Positions 50,606 through 60,756 of a stretch of DNA of 64,000 nucleotides are shown here, piece by piece. The DNA is from Flavobacterium sp. J27 (GTDB taxonomy: Bacteria > Bacteroidota > Bacteroidia > Flavobacteriales > Flavobacteriaceae), in the NCBI RefSeq assembly GCF_004303025.1, contig NZ_PJQW01000012.1:76426-140425 (forward strand). The letters run 5' to 3'. The position numbers were made by a program, and so were the translations under genes. The notes beneath the pieces are model-generated. The model saw only the letters and a program-made list of their open reading frames with translations, did not search any database and was not told where the DNA came from. Numbering within the stretch: the first letter of the stretch is position 1; every line of letters starts with the position of its first letter.

Positions 50606-51631
50606 CTTAATTATTCTTTGCATGATTCCTAATTTATTTTCTGTTTCAAAAAATTCCTTTTCCGGAACACTCTCATTTGTAATTCCGCAACCTACATAAA
50701 AATGAACCAATTCCTCTTCTATTTCAGCACATCTTAAATTTACAAATAATTTTTTTTTATCTTCATTCCATTCTCCTAAAAAACCAGAATAAAACTTTCT
50801 ATCATAATTTTCATTTGCCAAAATAAATGATAAAGCGGATTCTTTTGGTAAACCACAAACTGCAGGAGTTGGATGCAAAACTTGCACGGTTTCCAATGCC
50901 TTTTGATCTGTCATCAATGTTGCATCTATAATCGTTTTAATATGAGCCAAATTACCCGCCTTAGCTGTAAATGGTTGAGAAACTTTTGTTTTAGTTACGC
51001 ATGATTGTATTTTGGAAACAATATAATCGGTCACAAATTGTTGTTCTTGTTTTTCTTTTGCTTCCCAAATAATATCTTCTTTATATAATTGAGTTCCTGC
51101 CAAAGCAACCGTTTGTAGTTTATCACCGTTAATTTGTACCAATTGTTCTGGAGAAGCTCCCATCCACATTCCTATTTTAGGATGAAAGAAAAGATAACGA
51201 AATGCTGAAACATAAGTCTTTAATATTGATAAATATGAAGCTATAAAATCAACTTGTACAGGAATGGATACTTTTCTTGAAACTACTACTTTTGAAAAAT
51301 GGTTTTCTTTTATATTTTGAATTGCTTTTGCAACCAATTCTTCAAAATTCGCTTTCTCATTTAAATTATAAGGTGTGCTTTCAAAAAGAGCTAAATTTGA
51401 TTCATATTCTTGAATTTCACTTCTACAAACTGTACTTTTTTCTTTAGGAATAATAAATTTCTGATTTGAGTCAAATGCAACAAACACAAATCCGTCTTGC
51501 CCATGAAATGGGTACAAAGTATCTTCTGTCTGAAAATAAGCATTTAAAACATTACTATTAGGATTAGCAAAAAGGACAAAAGGTTTTTTATTCTGATAAT
51601 TACTTTTTGCTTGAGCTATAATTTCTTGCAT
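50588..51631 (-). CDS. menF: Isochorismate synthase (chorismate-binding protein)
   Basis: 347 residues. Chorismate-binding motifs: FSKVVVSRKVSI, MGASPEQLVQINGDKLQTVALAGTQ, HPTPAVCGLPKESAL and FYSGFLGEW, with the Leu-Ala-Gly-Thr form of isochorismate synthases. It opens the classical menaquinone route. The start overlaps the stop of the thioesterase gene by one base (TAATG). The C-terminus is read out of a 7-bp tandem repeat. It could also be called entC-like, but no siderophore genes are near, and the thioesterase neighbour favours menaquinone. Confidence 0.9.
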   Translation of the reverse strand: MQEIIAQAKSNYQNKKPFVLFANPNSNVLNAYFQTEDTLYPFHGQDGFVFVAFDSNQKFIIPKEKSTVCRSEIQEYESNLALFESTPYNLNEKANFEELVAKAIQNIKENHFSKVVVSRKVSIPVQVDFIASYLSILKTYVSAFRYLFFHPKIGMWMGASPEQLVQINGDKLQTVALAGTQLYKEDIIWEAKEKQEQQFVTDYIVSKIQSCVTKTKVSQPFTAKAGNLAHIKTIIDATLMTDQKALETVQVLHPTPAVCGLPKESALSFILANENYDRKFYSGFLGEWNEDKKKLFVNLRCAEIEEELVHFYVGCGITNESVPEKEFFETENKLGIMQRIIKLKVKS

Positions 51632-52056
51632 TACATTTTTCTTCTTGGTAATACCATATTGGTCAGTTTACAAAGAGAAATTAAGGCCTCATTTTCATCT
51701 ACAATTCTTATTTCCCATAAATGAATGCTTCTTCCTTTATGAATAATTTTTGCTGTTGCATATACCATGCCTTCTCTTTTACTTTTTAAATGGTTCGCGC
51801 TAATTTCAATACCTCTAACCTCAAACTTTTCAGGATCAATAAACATAATGGAAGCTGCACTTCCTACGCTCTCTGCGAGAGCTACAGATGCTCCTCCATG
51901 CAATAATCCCATAGGTTGATGTACTCTTGGATTAACAGGCATTTTAGCTGTTAAAAAATCTTCTCCAGCATCTATATATTCTATTTCTAAAGTTTGCATC
52001 AGAGTGTTTTGAGATAAATTAGCACAAACTTTTAGTATTTCTTCTTTATTAAACAT
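51631..52056 (-). CDS. PaaI family hotdog thioesterase, probable DHNA-CoA thioesterase
   Basis: 141 residues, hotdog fold. HQPMGLLHGGASVALAESVGSAAS is the PaaI/MenI signature with the catalytic Glu on the helix, and ANHLKSKREGMVYATAKIIHKGRS is typical. In menaquinone synthesis such an enzyme releases dihydroxynaphthoate from CoA. Coupling by a one-base overlap to isochorismate synthase supports that role; substrate is inferred. Confidence 0.9.
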   Translation of the reverse strand: MFNKEEILKVCANLSQNTLMQTLEIEYIDAGEDFLTAKMPVNPRVHQPMGLLHGGASVALAESVGSAASIMFIDPEKFEVRGIEISANHLKSKREGMVYATAKIIHKGRSIHLWEIRIVDENEALISLCKLTNMVLPRRKM

Positions 52057-52185
52057 TGTTATTTATTTTCCACAAAAATACAAATTAATCCTATTTTAGA
52101 TAGTATAAGAAAATAAGAATAATTTCGTTATTGTTTTAAAAATAGTACATTTACAAATCAAAAAATGGCTAATACTTTCTATTCA

Positions 52186-53742
52186 ATGAAAAACTATTAT
52201 TATATATTCTTACTATTATTGATTACCTTATTTTCTTGTAGAAATGATTTTGACTTTGAACCAAGTGTTGGAAATCTTTCTTTTTCTAAAGATACCGTTT
52301 ACTTAGATACTGTCTTTACCAATATAGGTTCAAGTACTTACACTTTAAAAGTATACAACAATAGTGATAAAAATATTGCCATTCCAAAAATACAATTGGC
52401 TAACGGTTTAAATTCCAATTATCGTTTAATGGTAGATGGAATGCCAGGCAAAATATTTGAAAATGTAGAATTATTAGCGAATGATAGTTTATACGTTTTT
52501 ATTGAAGTAACTGCTGATGTGGCAGATGCCAATCCTACCGATTTTTTATATACTGACCAAATTCATTTTGGTACAGATTCAAATTATCAAAAAGTGGAAC
52601 TAGTCACATTAATTCAAGATGCTTATTTTATATATCCAGAACGCGTACAAAATCCAGACAATACCTACACATATGAAAACATTAGCTTGGGTATGGATGA
52701 AAATGGAAATCCGATTACAATTAAAGCTAGTATTCTTTCAGAAACAGATCCTATTAATGGTAATGAATTGCTTTGGAATAACTTAAAACCTTATGTTATT
52801 TATGGTTATGCAGTGGTACCTAATAATAAAACATTAGAAATAGCTGCAGGTGCAAGAATCCATTTCCATGCTGAATCGGGATTGATTATTGCTGACCAAG
52901 CTTCATTGAAGGCAAATGGTAGTTTATCTACTACTGAAACTCTAGAAAATGAAATTATTTTTGAAGGAGATCGCTTAGAACCCAATTTTTCAGAAGTACC
53001 AGGTCAATGGGGCACCATATGGTTTACTCTAGGAAGTACGGATAACATTTTAACAAATACAACCATAAAAAATGCAACCGTTGGTTTACTAATTTCTGGA
53101 AATGATGGAAGTACAAATCCTTCCTTAACCTTAAATAATGTTCAGGTTTACAATTGTAGTAATGTAGGTATTTTAGCTCGAACAGGTTTTATAAATGGAA
53201 AAAACATTGTTTCCAATAATTGTGGGGAAGCTGGTTTAGCCTGCACATTTGGTGGAAATTATGATTTTAAACAATGTACTTTTGCAAATTATTGGCCTAC
53301 ACCTGGACAAAATTCAGTATATATTGACGATTATGATGGAGCTCCAGAATATACTCTAAATGCCATTTTTGAAAATTGCATCGTTTATGGCTCTTCAAAT
53401 TATGCTTTAACTTTTGAAAAACAAGGGGCTGACTCCAATTTTAATTATCAATTTAATAATTGCTTGATTCGTTTTAATGATTTTAATAATCAATTTACAA
53501 ATGACCCACTGTATCAATTTAATGGCTCAAAATATTCAGATTGCTTGATTGCTACAACTACTTCAACAAATAACCCTAATTTTAAAAACCCAATAAAAAA
53601 TGACTTTAGGATTGAAGAAAATGGAACGGGTATCAATCAAGGAGTTAATTTAACGCCAAATTTCGATGATATTTTGGGTAATCCTAGACCCACTCCTACA
53701 AACTTAAACCCAGATATAGGAGCATATCAATTTACAAATTAA
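52186..53742 (+). CDS. Lipoprotein with right-handed beta-helix fold
   Basis: 518 residues from ATG at 52186; an upstream ATG at 52165 would spoil the signal peptide. Lipoprotein signal with LITLFSC (Cys at about residue 18). An N-terminal Ig-like domain (LDTVFTNIGSSTYTLKVYNNSDKNIAI) is followed by a parallel beta-helix (about 225-440: GLIIADQASLKANGSL, TNTTIKNATVGLLISGN, LNNVQVYNCSNVGILA). The end PDIGAYQF is a motif seen at the close of many surface beta-helix proteins. It is likely on the cell surface; ligand unknown. Confidence 0.8.
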   Translation: MKNYYYIFLLLLITLFSCRNDFDFEPSVGNLSFSKDTVYLDTVFTNIGSSTYTLKVYNNSDKNIAIPKIQLANGLNSNYRLMVDGMPGKIFENVELLANDSLYVFIEVTADVADANPTDFLYTDQIHFGTDSNYQKVELVTLIQDAYFIYPERVQNPDNTYTYENISLGMDENGNPITIKASILSETDPINGNELLWNNLKPYVIYGYAVVPNNKTLEIAAGARIHFHAESGLIIADQASLKANGSLSTTETLENEIIFEGDRLEPNFSEVPGQWGTIWFTLGSTDNILTNTTIKNATVGLLISGNDGSTNPSLTLNNVQVYNCSNVGILARTGFINGKNIVSNNCGEAGLACTFGGNYDFKQCTFANYWPTPGQNSVYIDDYDGAPEYTLNAIFENCIVYGSSNYALTFEKQGADSNFNYQFNNCLIRFNDFNNQFTNDPLYQFNGSKYSDCLIATTTSTNNPNFKNPIKNDFRIEENGTGINQGVNLTPNFDDILGNPRPTPTNLNPDIGAYQFTN

Positions 53743-53858
53743 TTGTATTATTGTAAATTTTTTAAACATTTACTATGTTTTTACACATTTTTTTAAACAT
53801 ATCTTAGTTGTGAATAATTTTTAGTATATTTGGTTAAACAACCTAAATAACTATCATT

Positions 53859-54494
53859 ATGAAAACAACTTTACCCTTATTACTCGTTTTTATAAGTTTA
53901 ATATCTTGTAAAGATATTACACCTAAATCGGAAGGTGAATACAATTTAGAAATTCCTGAAGTAGTGGTTCAAAACGATCTTCCTCCTGATTCTGCAACAG
54001 TTAGTAAAGCTTGGGAAAAACACATGACTCCATCAAAAACTCATGAAATTATGACAAGAGATAATGGTCAATGGGAAGAAAAAATTACCATGTGGGCACA
54101 TAGAAAGAGCGAACCTACCACACATACATTAGCTGTTGAAAATAAAATGATTTTAGGAGGTAGATATCAACAATCTACACACAAGGGTGATATCATGGGA
54201 ATGCCTTTTGAAGGTGTCAGCACTCTTGCTTACGACAATACAGCACAAGAGTATATTTCTACTTGGATTGACAATATGGGAACAGGCATTCTTGTTATGA
54301 AAGGTCAGTTTAATAGTGATACAAAATCTATTAATATGGAGGGAATTACTGTAGATCCATTAACGAGAAAAGAGAAAAAAATAAAAGAAATTTTTACTTA
54401 TGTAGATGATAATACTCAAAAAATGGAAATGTTTGATACCGATTACGATGGCAAAGAGTTTAAAAGTATGGAAGCTATTTTAAAAAGAAAGTAA
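53859..54494 (+). CDS. DUF1579 family lipoprotein
   Basis: 211 residues with lipoprotein signal (FISLISCKD, Cys at about residue 17). The mature part matches DUF1579: KAWEKHMTPSKTHEIM, ENKMILGGRYQQSTHKG, MGMPFEGVSTLAYDN, STWIDNMGTGILVMKG. This family forms a lipocalin-like barrel of unknown role. Upstream TATATTTG at 53825-53832 is a possible -7 element. It stands alone. Confidence 0.88.
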   Translation: MKTTLPLLLVFISLISCKDITPKSEGEYNLEIPEVVVQNDLPPDSATVSKAWEKHMTPSKTHEIMTRDNGQWEEKITMWAHRKSEPTTHTLAVENKMILGGRYQQSTHKGDIMGMPFEGVSTLAYDNTAQEYISTWIDNMGTGILVMKGQFNSDTKSINMEGITVDPLTRKEKKIKEIFTYVDDNTQKMEMFDTDYDGKEFKSMEAILKRK

Positions 54495-54629
54495 TATATA
54501 AAATATAAAAAACAATCCCTTTTTAATATTAATAAATTATTAACAAGTATGTTAATAAATTAATAATACGTTAATTTTAGATTTGAAATTAGTATTTAGA
54601 TTTGCTAAGTAACTAACAAACAACAAACA

Positions 54630-56213
54630 ATGAAAAAAATTAACGTATTATTTGCAATTTTTATTGCGTCATTTTCTTTTTCTCAAGCACCTAGTGGCTA
54701 TTATTCTACCGCAACTGGAACTGGATATACACTAAAAACCCAATTATATAATATTATAAAAAATCATACCGATAGAGGGTATAGTGGTCTTTGGACAACA
54801 TATAATACATCGGATAGAGATCATCAAAATGAAAATGACAACACCATTTTCGATTTATACTCTGAAATTCAAAACGGTAAAGATCCTTACAATTATAACT
54901 ATGGTACAAATCAGTGTGGCACATACTCTGGTGAAGGAAATTGTTACAATAGAGAGCATATGATTCCACAGTCTGTATTTAATTCATCCTCACCAATGGT
55001 TTCTGATGCCCATTTTATTACACCTACTGATGGTTATGTAAATGGTATTCGCTCAAATTACCCACATGGTAAAGTGGCTACTGCAAGCAGAACAACAAGA
55101 AATGGGAGTAAATTAGGTTCTAGTGCTATTTCTGGTTATAGCGGAACTGTTTTTGAACCAGTAGACGCTTTTAAAGGCGATATTGCAAGAATGTATTTTT
55201 ATTTTGCAACAAGGTATCAAAATACTGTTGCCAATTATAATTATGATATGTTCAACAAAACTAGTAATCAAGTTTTTACAACTCCTTTTTTAAATATGCT
55301 TTTAGCATGGCATGCACAAGACCCTGTGAGTGCAAGAGAAATAGAACGAAATAATGCTATTTATGCTAGACAAGGAAATAGAAATCCTTTTATAGACAAC
55401 CCAAATTATGTAAACACTATTTGGGGAGGTTCTTCAAGTGGTGGTGGGTCTACTGGTGGTGGATCAACAACAACTAAAAGTGATTTGTATTTTTCTGAAT
55501 ATATTGAAGGATCTTCTAATAATAAAGCCTTAGAAATTAAAAATGAAACGGGAAATTCAAAAAGTTTATCTGGTTATGTTATTAAAAAACAAACAAACGG
55601 TGCGGGCTCATGGAGTTCTGGTCTTTCTTTATCGGGTTCATTAGCAAACAATGGAAAATTTGTTATTGTAAACAGCTTAATTTCATCTACTTGTTTCAAC
55701 AAATCTAGTGCAAACATTTCAACTACGGCAACAGAATTAACTTTCAATGGTAATGATGCTGTAGGTTTATTTAAAAATGGAGTGTTGATTGATATCATCG
55801 GTACTTTTAATGGTGGTTCATCCAATTTTGCTGCTGATGTTACACTGAGGAGAAAATCGACTGCCACAGCTCCAAAAACAAGCTATAGCAGTTCCGATTG
55901 GGATAATTATGCTACCAATACATGTAATGGATTGGGAAATAGAATTTCGCAACAAGAAAGTGAAAAAGAAAAAGAAAACACATTTGAAATAAAAGCTTAT
56001 CCAAATCCTAATAGAGGAGCCTTTACTATCGATTTTAGTACCAATGAATCCTTATTCTTAATTGAAATTTATTCTCCTTTAGGTCAAAAAATAATTGAAA
56101 AAACAGTTGAAAAACAAAATCAAATACAAATAGAAAACCTACAAAAGGGAATGTATTATGTAACTATTTCTAATACAAATACAAATAAAATGATGCGTAT
56201 TATTGTTGAATAA
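54630..56213 (+). CDS. T9SS-secreted endonuclease I family nuclease with lamin-tail domain
   Basis: 527 residues. Signal peptide 1-19 (SFS-QAPSGYY); endonuclease I domain about 20-255 with EGNCYNREHMIPQSVF, where His110 of the His-Me finger is present, and DGYVNGIRSNYPHG; a Gly/Ser/Thr linker; a lamin-tail domain about 283-430 (LYFSEYIEGSSNNKALEI); and a C-terminal T9SS type A sorting domain of about 80 residues (KAYPNPNRGAFTIDF ... GMYYVTISN). It is thus exported and probably released to degrade environmental DNA or RNA. It ends with a strong terminator. Confidence 0.92.
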   Translation: MKKINVLFAIFIASFSFSQAPSGYYSTATGTGYTLKTQLYNIIKNHTDRGYSGLWTTYNTSDRDHQNENDNTIFDLYSEIQNGKDPYNYNYGTNQCGTYSGEGNCYNREHMIPQSVFNSSSPMVSDAHFITPTDGYVNGIRSNYPHGKVATASRTTRNGSKLGSSAISGYSGTVFEPVDAFKGDIARMYFYFATRYQNTVANYNYDMFNKTSNQVFTTPFLNMLLAWHAQDPVSAREIERNNAIYARQGNRNPFIDNPNYVNTIWGGSSSGGGSTGGGSTTTKSDLYFSEYIEGSSNNKALEIKNETGNSKSLSGYVIKKQTNGAGSWSSGLSLSGSLANNGKFVIVNSLISSTCFNKSSANISTTATELTFNGNDAVGLFKNGVLIDIIGTFNGGSSNFAADVTLRRKSTATAPKTSYSSSDWDNYATNTCNGLGNRISQQESEKEKENTFEIKAYPNPNRGAFTIDFSTNESLFLIEIYSPLGQKIIEKTVEKQNQIQIENLQKGMYYVTISNTNTNKMMRIIVE

Positions 56214-56232
56214 TCACATCGCTTAAAACGAT

Positions 56233-56267
56233 AAAAACCTATCATTTATTAATGATAGGTTTTTTTG
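56233..56267 (+). terminator. Terminator of the endonuclease gene
   Basis: AAAAACCTATCATT pairs with AATGATAGGTTTTT around a short loop; T run of seven. Confidence 0.92.
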
Positions 56268-56290
56268 TTATTAAGTTGGTAAAATTATAC

Positions 56291-56321
56291 TTTGAACTTC
56301 AACTTTTTTAAAATAAATTTG
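56291..56321 (+). promoter_or_regulatory. purL promoter
   Basis: TTTG at 56291-56294 and TAAATTTG at 56314-56321 are separated by 19 bases, an excellent match to the Bacteroidota vegetative promoter. It predicts a leader of about 65 bases. Confidence 0.7.
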
Positions 56322-56392
56322 CAACATCAACAACAACATCTGTGGTAAACTGAATTAATTTAGAATACCATAGAATAAAACAATACAACACA

Positions 56393-59300
56393 ATGATTCA
56401 TTTCTTCGGAAACGAAAGTGCAACTGTTTTTGCTGTACAAACGCAAAACGAACTTTCGGCAGAAAACATTTCAAAACTTAATTGGCTTTTTGGGAATACA
56501 AATAAAATAGAGAAATCCGTACTTGCGGATTTTTTTGTTGGACCAAGAGCAACTATGATTACACCTTGGAGTACTAATGCTGTTGAAATTACTCAAAATA
56601 TGGGTATCAATGGTATTCTTCGAATTGAAGAATTTCAAAAAGTGACAGCAGATTTTTCAGATTTTGACCCCATGTTATCACAAAAATACGAAGGGTTAAA
56701 TCAAACTATTTATACCATCAATATACAACCAGAGCCTATTCTAGAAATTGATGATATAGCACAATACAATCAAACGGAAGGTTTGGCTTTAAATGAAGAA
56801 GAAATCGAATATCTCAATAACTTATCCTTGAAAATTGGTAGAAAATTAACCGACTCGGAAGTATTTGCCTTTTCTCAAGCAAATTCGGAGCATTGTCGTC
56901 ATAAAATTTTTAATGGAACCTTTATTATTGATGGATTAGAAAAAGAAACTTCTTTATTCAAATTAATCAAAAAAACTTCTGCTGAAAACCCGAATGATAT
57001 TGTTTCAGCCTATAAAGATAATGTCGCCTTTATTAAAGGACCAAAAACGGAACAATTTGCTCCTAAATCGGCAGACAAACCCGATTTTTATGAGAAAAAA
57101 GAGTTTGAATCGGTACTTTCTTTAAAAGCCGAAACCCATAATTTCCCTACTACTGTAGAACCTTTCAATGGTGCAGCTACAGGTTCGGGAGGAGAAATTC
57201 GTGACCGATTGGCAGGTGGGCAAGGTTCTATTCCTTTAGCAGGAACAGCTGTTTATATGACATCTTATTCTCGTTTAACCAATAACAGAAGTTATGAAAA
57301 CGGTATGGCTGAGAGAAAATGGTTGTATCAAACTCCTATGGATATTTTGATTAAAGCTTCTAATGGAGCTTCTGACTTTGGTAATAAATTTGGTCAACCA
57401 TTAATCACAGGTTCAATATTAACCTTTGAACATGAAGAAGAAGCGCGCAAATTAGGCTATGATAAAGTCATTATGCAAGCAGGTGGAATTGGGTACGGAA
57501 AATTAGATCAAGCCATCAAAAAGAAACCACAAACAGGAGATAAAATTGTCATTTTAGGAGGTGAAAATTATAGAATTGGAATGGGTGGCGCAGCTGTTTC
57601 TTCAGCAGATACTGGTGCTTTTAGCTCTGGCATCGAATTAAATGCTATTCAACGTTCTAATCCAGAAATGCAAAAAAGAGCAGCTAACGCTATTCGTGGT
57701 TTAGTAGAAAGTGATACTAATCCTATTGTTTCCATTCATGATCATGGTGCGGGCGGTCACTTAAACTGCTTATCAGAATTAGTAGAAGAAACGGGTGGTT
57801 TAATTGATTTAGATCAATTGCCTGTTGGTGATCCTACCCTTTCGGCTAAAGAAATTATTGGTAATGAATCTCAAGAAAGAATGGGGCTAGTTATTGGTAA
57901 AGAAAACATAGAAACTTTGGAACGTATTGCAGAAAGAGAGCGTGCTCCAATGTATCAAGTAGGTGATGTAACGGGTGATCATCGTTTTACTTTTGAAAGC
58001 AAAACTACAGGTGCCAAACCAATGGATTATGCTTTAGAGGATTTCTTTGGAAGTTCACCAAAAACCATCATGACCGATTCTACTGTAAAAAGAAACTATA
58101 CTGAAATCGATTATTCGCAAGATAACATACCAGCTTACCTTGAAGAAATCTTAAAGTTAGAAGCAGTTGCGTGTAAAGACTGGTTAACCAATAAAGTAGA
58201 TCGTTGTGTGGGTGGAAAAGTAGCCAAACAACAATGTGCTGGACCTTTACAATTACCGTTAAACAATGTAGGTGTAATGGCCTTAGATTATAAAGGAAAA
58301 GAAGGAATTGCTACTTCAATTGGTCACGCTCCTATTGCTGCCCTAATTAATCCAAAAGCAGGAAGTAGAAATGCCATTGCTGAAGCCCTATCTAACATTG
58401 TTTTTGCCCCTTTAAAAGATAATTTACAAAGTGTGTCTTTATCTGCTAATTGGATGTGGCCTTGTAAAAATGAAGGAGAAGATGCTCGTTTATATGAAGC
58501 TGTGGAAGCGTGTTCACAATTTGCAATTGAATTAGGAATTAATATCCCAACGGGTAAAGATTCGCTTTCAATGAAACAGAAATATCCAAACGATGAAGTT
58601 ATTGCTCCTGGTACCGTTATTATTTCGGCAATAGGGAATTGTAACGACATTACTAAAGTAGTAGAACCTGTTTTTCAAAAAGACAAAGGTTCAGTATATT
58701 ATATTAATTTATCACAAGATTCTTTTAAATTAGGTGGTAGTTCATTTGCTCAAACACAAAATAAAATCGGTTCTGAAACACCTACCATTGTAGATAGTAA
58801 CTTCTTCAAAAAAGCATTTAATGCTATTCAAGAAGCTATTAAAGCGAATACCATTGTTGCTGGTCATGATATTGGAAGTGGTGGTTTAATTACTACTTTA
58901 TTAGAAATGTGTTTTGCTGATCTTAATTTAGGAGCCAACTTAAATTTGAGTTCGCTAAGCGAAACCGATCTAGTAAAAGTACTGTTCTCAGAAAATATTG
59001 GAATTGTTTTACAAGCTAATGAAGATATGGCGTTTGAAAAAGCAATGGAAGGTATTGAAATTTTTAAATTAGGAAAGGTAACAAACACACCAAATTTAAT
59101 TATTAACGAATTCAATTTCAATATTAATCAATATAGAGAAATATGGTTTGAAACCTCTTTCCTACTCGATCAAAAACAAACTAAAAACGGAAAATCGTTA
59201 GAACGTTTTGAAAATTTTGCAAACCAACCTTTACAGTATACTTTCCCAAATCACTTTACTGGTTTAGCTCCTGTCGTTTCTGGAGAAACAAGGCCAAAAG

Positions 59301-60040
59301 CAGCCGTTATTCGTGAAAAAGGTAGTAATTCGGAGCGTGAAATGGCTAATGCGATGTATTTAGCAGGTTTTGATGTAAAAGATGTACACATGACCGATTT
59401 AATTTCGGGACGTGAAACGTTAGAAGACATTCAATTTATTGGTGCTGTAGGGGGATTTTCAAATTCTGACGTTTTAGGAAGTGCTAAAGGTTGGGCCGGA
59501 GCCTTTTTATACAATGAAAAAGCCAATACCGCTTTAAAGAATTTCTTTAAACGTGAAGACACTTTATCGGTGGGTATTTGTAATGGTTGCCAATTAATGA
59601 TGGAATTAGAGTTAATTCATCCAGAGCACGAAGTACATGGTAAAATGTTGCATAATGAATCTCATAAACACGAAAGTGGTTTTACTTCCGTAACCATACA
59701 AGAAAACAATTCGATCATGTTAAAAACCTTAGCAGGAAGTACCTTAGGTGTTTGGATTTCACATGGAGAAGGGAAATTCAATTTACCCTATAGTGAAGAA
59801 CAATACAATATTGTGGCCAAATATGGTTATGAAGGCTATCCAGCTAATCCAAATGGTTCCGATTACAATGCAGCGATGTTGTGTGACAATACAGGAAGAC
59901 ATTTAGTCATGATGCCACACATTGAGCGTTCAACCTTCCCTTGGAACTGGGCACATTATCCAAAAGACAGAAACGATCAAGTTTCTCCATGGATAGAAGC
60001 TTTTGTAAATGCAAGAGAATGGATTGAAAGAAGAAAATAA
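56393..60040 (+). CDS. purL: Phosphoribosylformylglycinamidine synthase, large single-chain type
   Basis: 1215 residues, fourth step of purine synthesis. It contains the N-terminal PurS-like domain, a FGAR-binding domain with SEHCRHKIF and KAETHNFPTTVEPFNGAATGSGGEIRD, two AIRS-type repeats, and a C-terminal glutamine amidotransferase with the nucleophile Cys1063 in GICNGCQ and HGEGKF. This is the fused PurSQL form known from Proteobacteria and Bacteroidota. Not adjacent to other pur genes. A palindromic hairpin follows. Confidence 0.98.
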   Translation: MIHFFGNESATVFAVQTQNELSAENISKLNWLFGNTNKIEKSVLADFFVGPRATMITPWSTNAVEITQNMGINGILRIEEFQKVTADFSDFDPMLSQKYEGLNQTIYTINIQPEPILEIDDIAQYNQTEGLALNEEEIEYLNNLSLKIGRKLTDSEVFAFSQANSEHCRHKIFNGTFIIDGLEKETSLFKLIKKTSAENPNDIVSAYKDNVAFIKGPKTEQFAPKSADKPDFYEKKEFESVLSLKAETHNFPTTVEPFNGAATGSGGEIRDRLAGGQGSIPLAGTAVYMTSYSRLTNNRSYENGMAERKWLYQTPMDILIKASNGASDFGNKFGQPLITGSILTFEHEEEARKLGYDKVIMQAGGIGYGKLDQAIKKKPQTGDKIVILGGENYRIGMGGAAVSSADTGAFSSGIELNAIQRSNPEMQKRAANAIRGLVESDTNPIVSIHDHGAGGHLNCLSELVEETGGLIDLDQLPVGDPTLSAKEIIGNESQERMGLVIGKENIETLERIAERERAPMYQVGDVTGDHRFTFESKTTGAKPMDYALEDFFGSSPKTIMTDSTVKRNYTEIDYSQDNIPAYLEEILKLEAVACKDWLTNKVDRCVGGKVAKQQCAGPLQLPLNNVGVMALDYKGKEGIATSIGHAPIAALINPKAGSRNAIAEALSNIVFAPLKDNLQSVSLSANWMWPCKNEGEDARLYEAVEACSQFAIELGINIPTGKDSLSMKQKYPNDEVIAPGTVIISAIGNCNDITKVVEPVFQKDKGSVYYINLSQDSFKLGGSSFAQTQNKIGSETPTIVDSNFFKKAFNAIQEAIKANTIVAGHDIGSGGLITTLLEMCFADLNLGANLNLSSLSETDLVKVLFSENIGIVLQANEDMAFEKAMEGIEIFKLGKVTNTPNLIINEFNFNINQYREIWFETSFLLDQKQTKNGKSLERFENFANQPLQYTFPNHFTGLAPVVSGETRPKAAVIREKGSNSEREMANAMYLAGFDVKDVHMTDLISGRETLEDIQFIGAVGGFSNSDVLGSAKGWAGAFLYNEKANTALKNFFKREDTLSVGICNGCQLMMELELIHPEHEVHGKMLHNESHKHESGFTSVTIQENNSIMLKTLAGSTLGVWISHGEGKFNLPYSEEQYNIVAKYGYEGYPANPNGSDYNAAMLCDNTGRHLVMMPHIERSTFPWNWAHYPKDRNDQVSPWIEAFVNAREWIERRK

Positions 60041-60063
60041 GAGTTTTAAAATAAAAATACAAA

Positions 60064-60098
60064 CAGCCTCAATGTTAACATTGAGGCTGATTTCTTTT
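60064..60098 (+). terminator. Hairpin after purL
   Basis: CAGCCTCAATGTT and AACATTGAGGCTG form a perfect 26-base palindrome (60064-60089) followed by ATTTCTTTT. The T tract is short but the stem is strong. Confidence 0.8.
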
Positions 60099-60160
60099 AC
60101 AAACAACCTTGATAACTGTATTCTAAATTCCTACATTTGGTAAAACAAAAAAATCATAAA

Positions 60161-60619
60161 ATGAAAATAATAATTTTAGCCTTTCTTTGCCTTGGTCTTA
60201 CTATTTCATGTCAGAACAAAAAGGAGAACCAACTTACAAATGCAGATAAAATAATTGGTACTTGGAAATTATTAACTGGAACAACCATAACTCAAACTGA
60301 TACATCGATAGTTGATTATACCAAGGACCAAAAGTTAATTAAAATTATTACTCCTACTCATTTTTCATTTTTAAGGCATGATTTAAATAATGGAAAAGAC
60401 TCTTCGGCAATTTTTGTAGCTGGTGGCGGAAAAGCAAAAATTACAAATGATACTTATATAGAATATCTTCAATTTTGCAATTTTAGAGATTGGGAAAATG
60501 GTACTTTTGAATTTGAGTACACTATAAAAAATGATACTCTAACCATTAAAGGTGTTGAAAAAATAGAAAAATTAGGTGTTAATCATCTCACTATCGAATC
60601 TTATATTAGAGAACAATGA
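60161..60619 (+). CDS. Lipocalin-like lipoprotein
   Basis: 152 residues from ATG at 60161 (MKIIILAFLCLGLTISCQN), giving a proper lipoprotein signal with Cys at about residue 17; an ATG eight codons upstream would extend it with charged residues. IIGTWKLLTGTTI is the start of a lipocalin-like strand, and the rest alternates as in small barrels. Function unknown. Confidence 0.7.
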   Translation: MKIIILAFLCLGLTISCQNKKENQLTNADKIIGTWKLLTGTTITQTDTSIVDYTKDQKLIKIITPTHFSFLRHDLNNGKDSSAIFVAGGGKAKITNDTYIEYLQFCNFRDWENGTFEFEYTIKNDTLTIKGVEKIEKLGVNHLTIESYIREQ

Positions 60620-60756
60620 TGCGTTAAATTTGTCATAATTTTACAAATATTCAAACGGTAGTCTGTAACATTTCAGTTGAAAACATGTCCTATGTTTAAT
60701 CAATCAAAATTAAAGCAAAAAAAACAAAGCGCTTTAAAAACTAAAATTTACATTCT

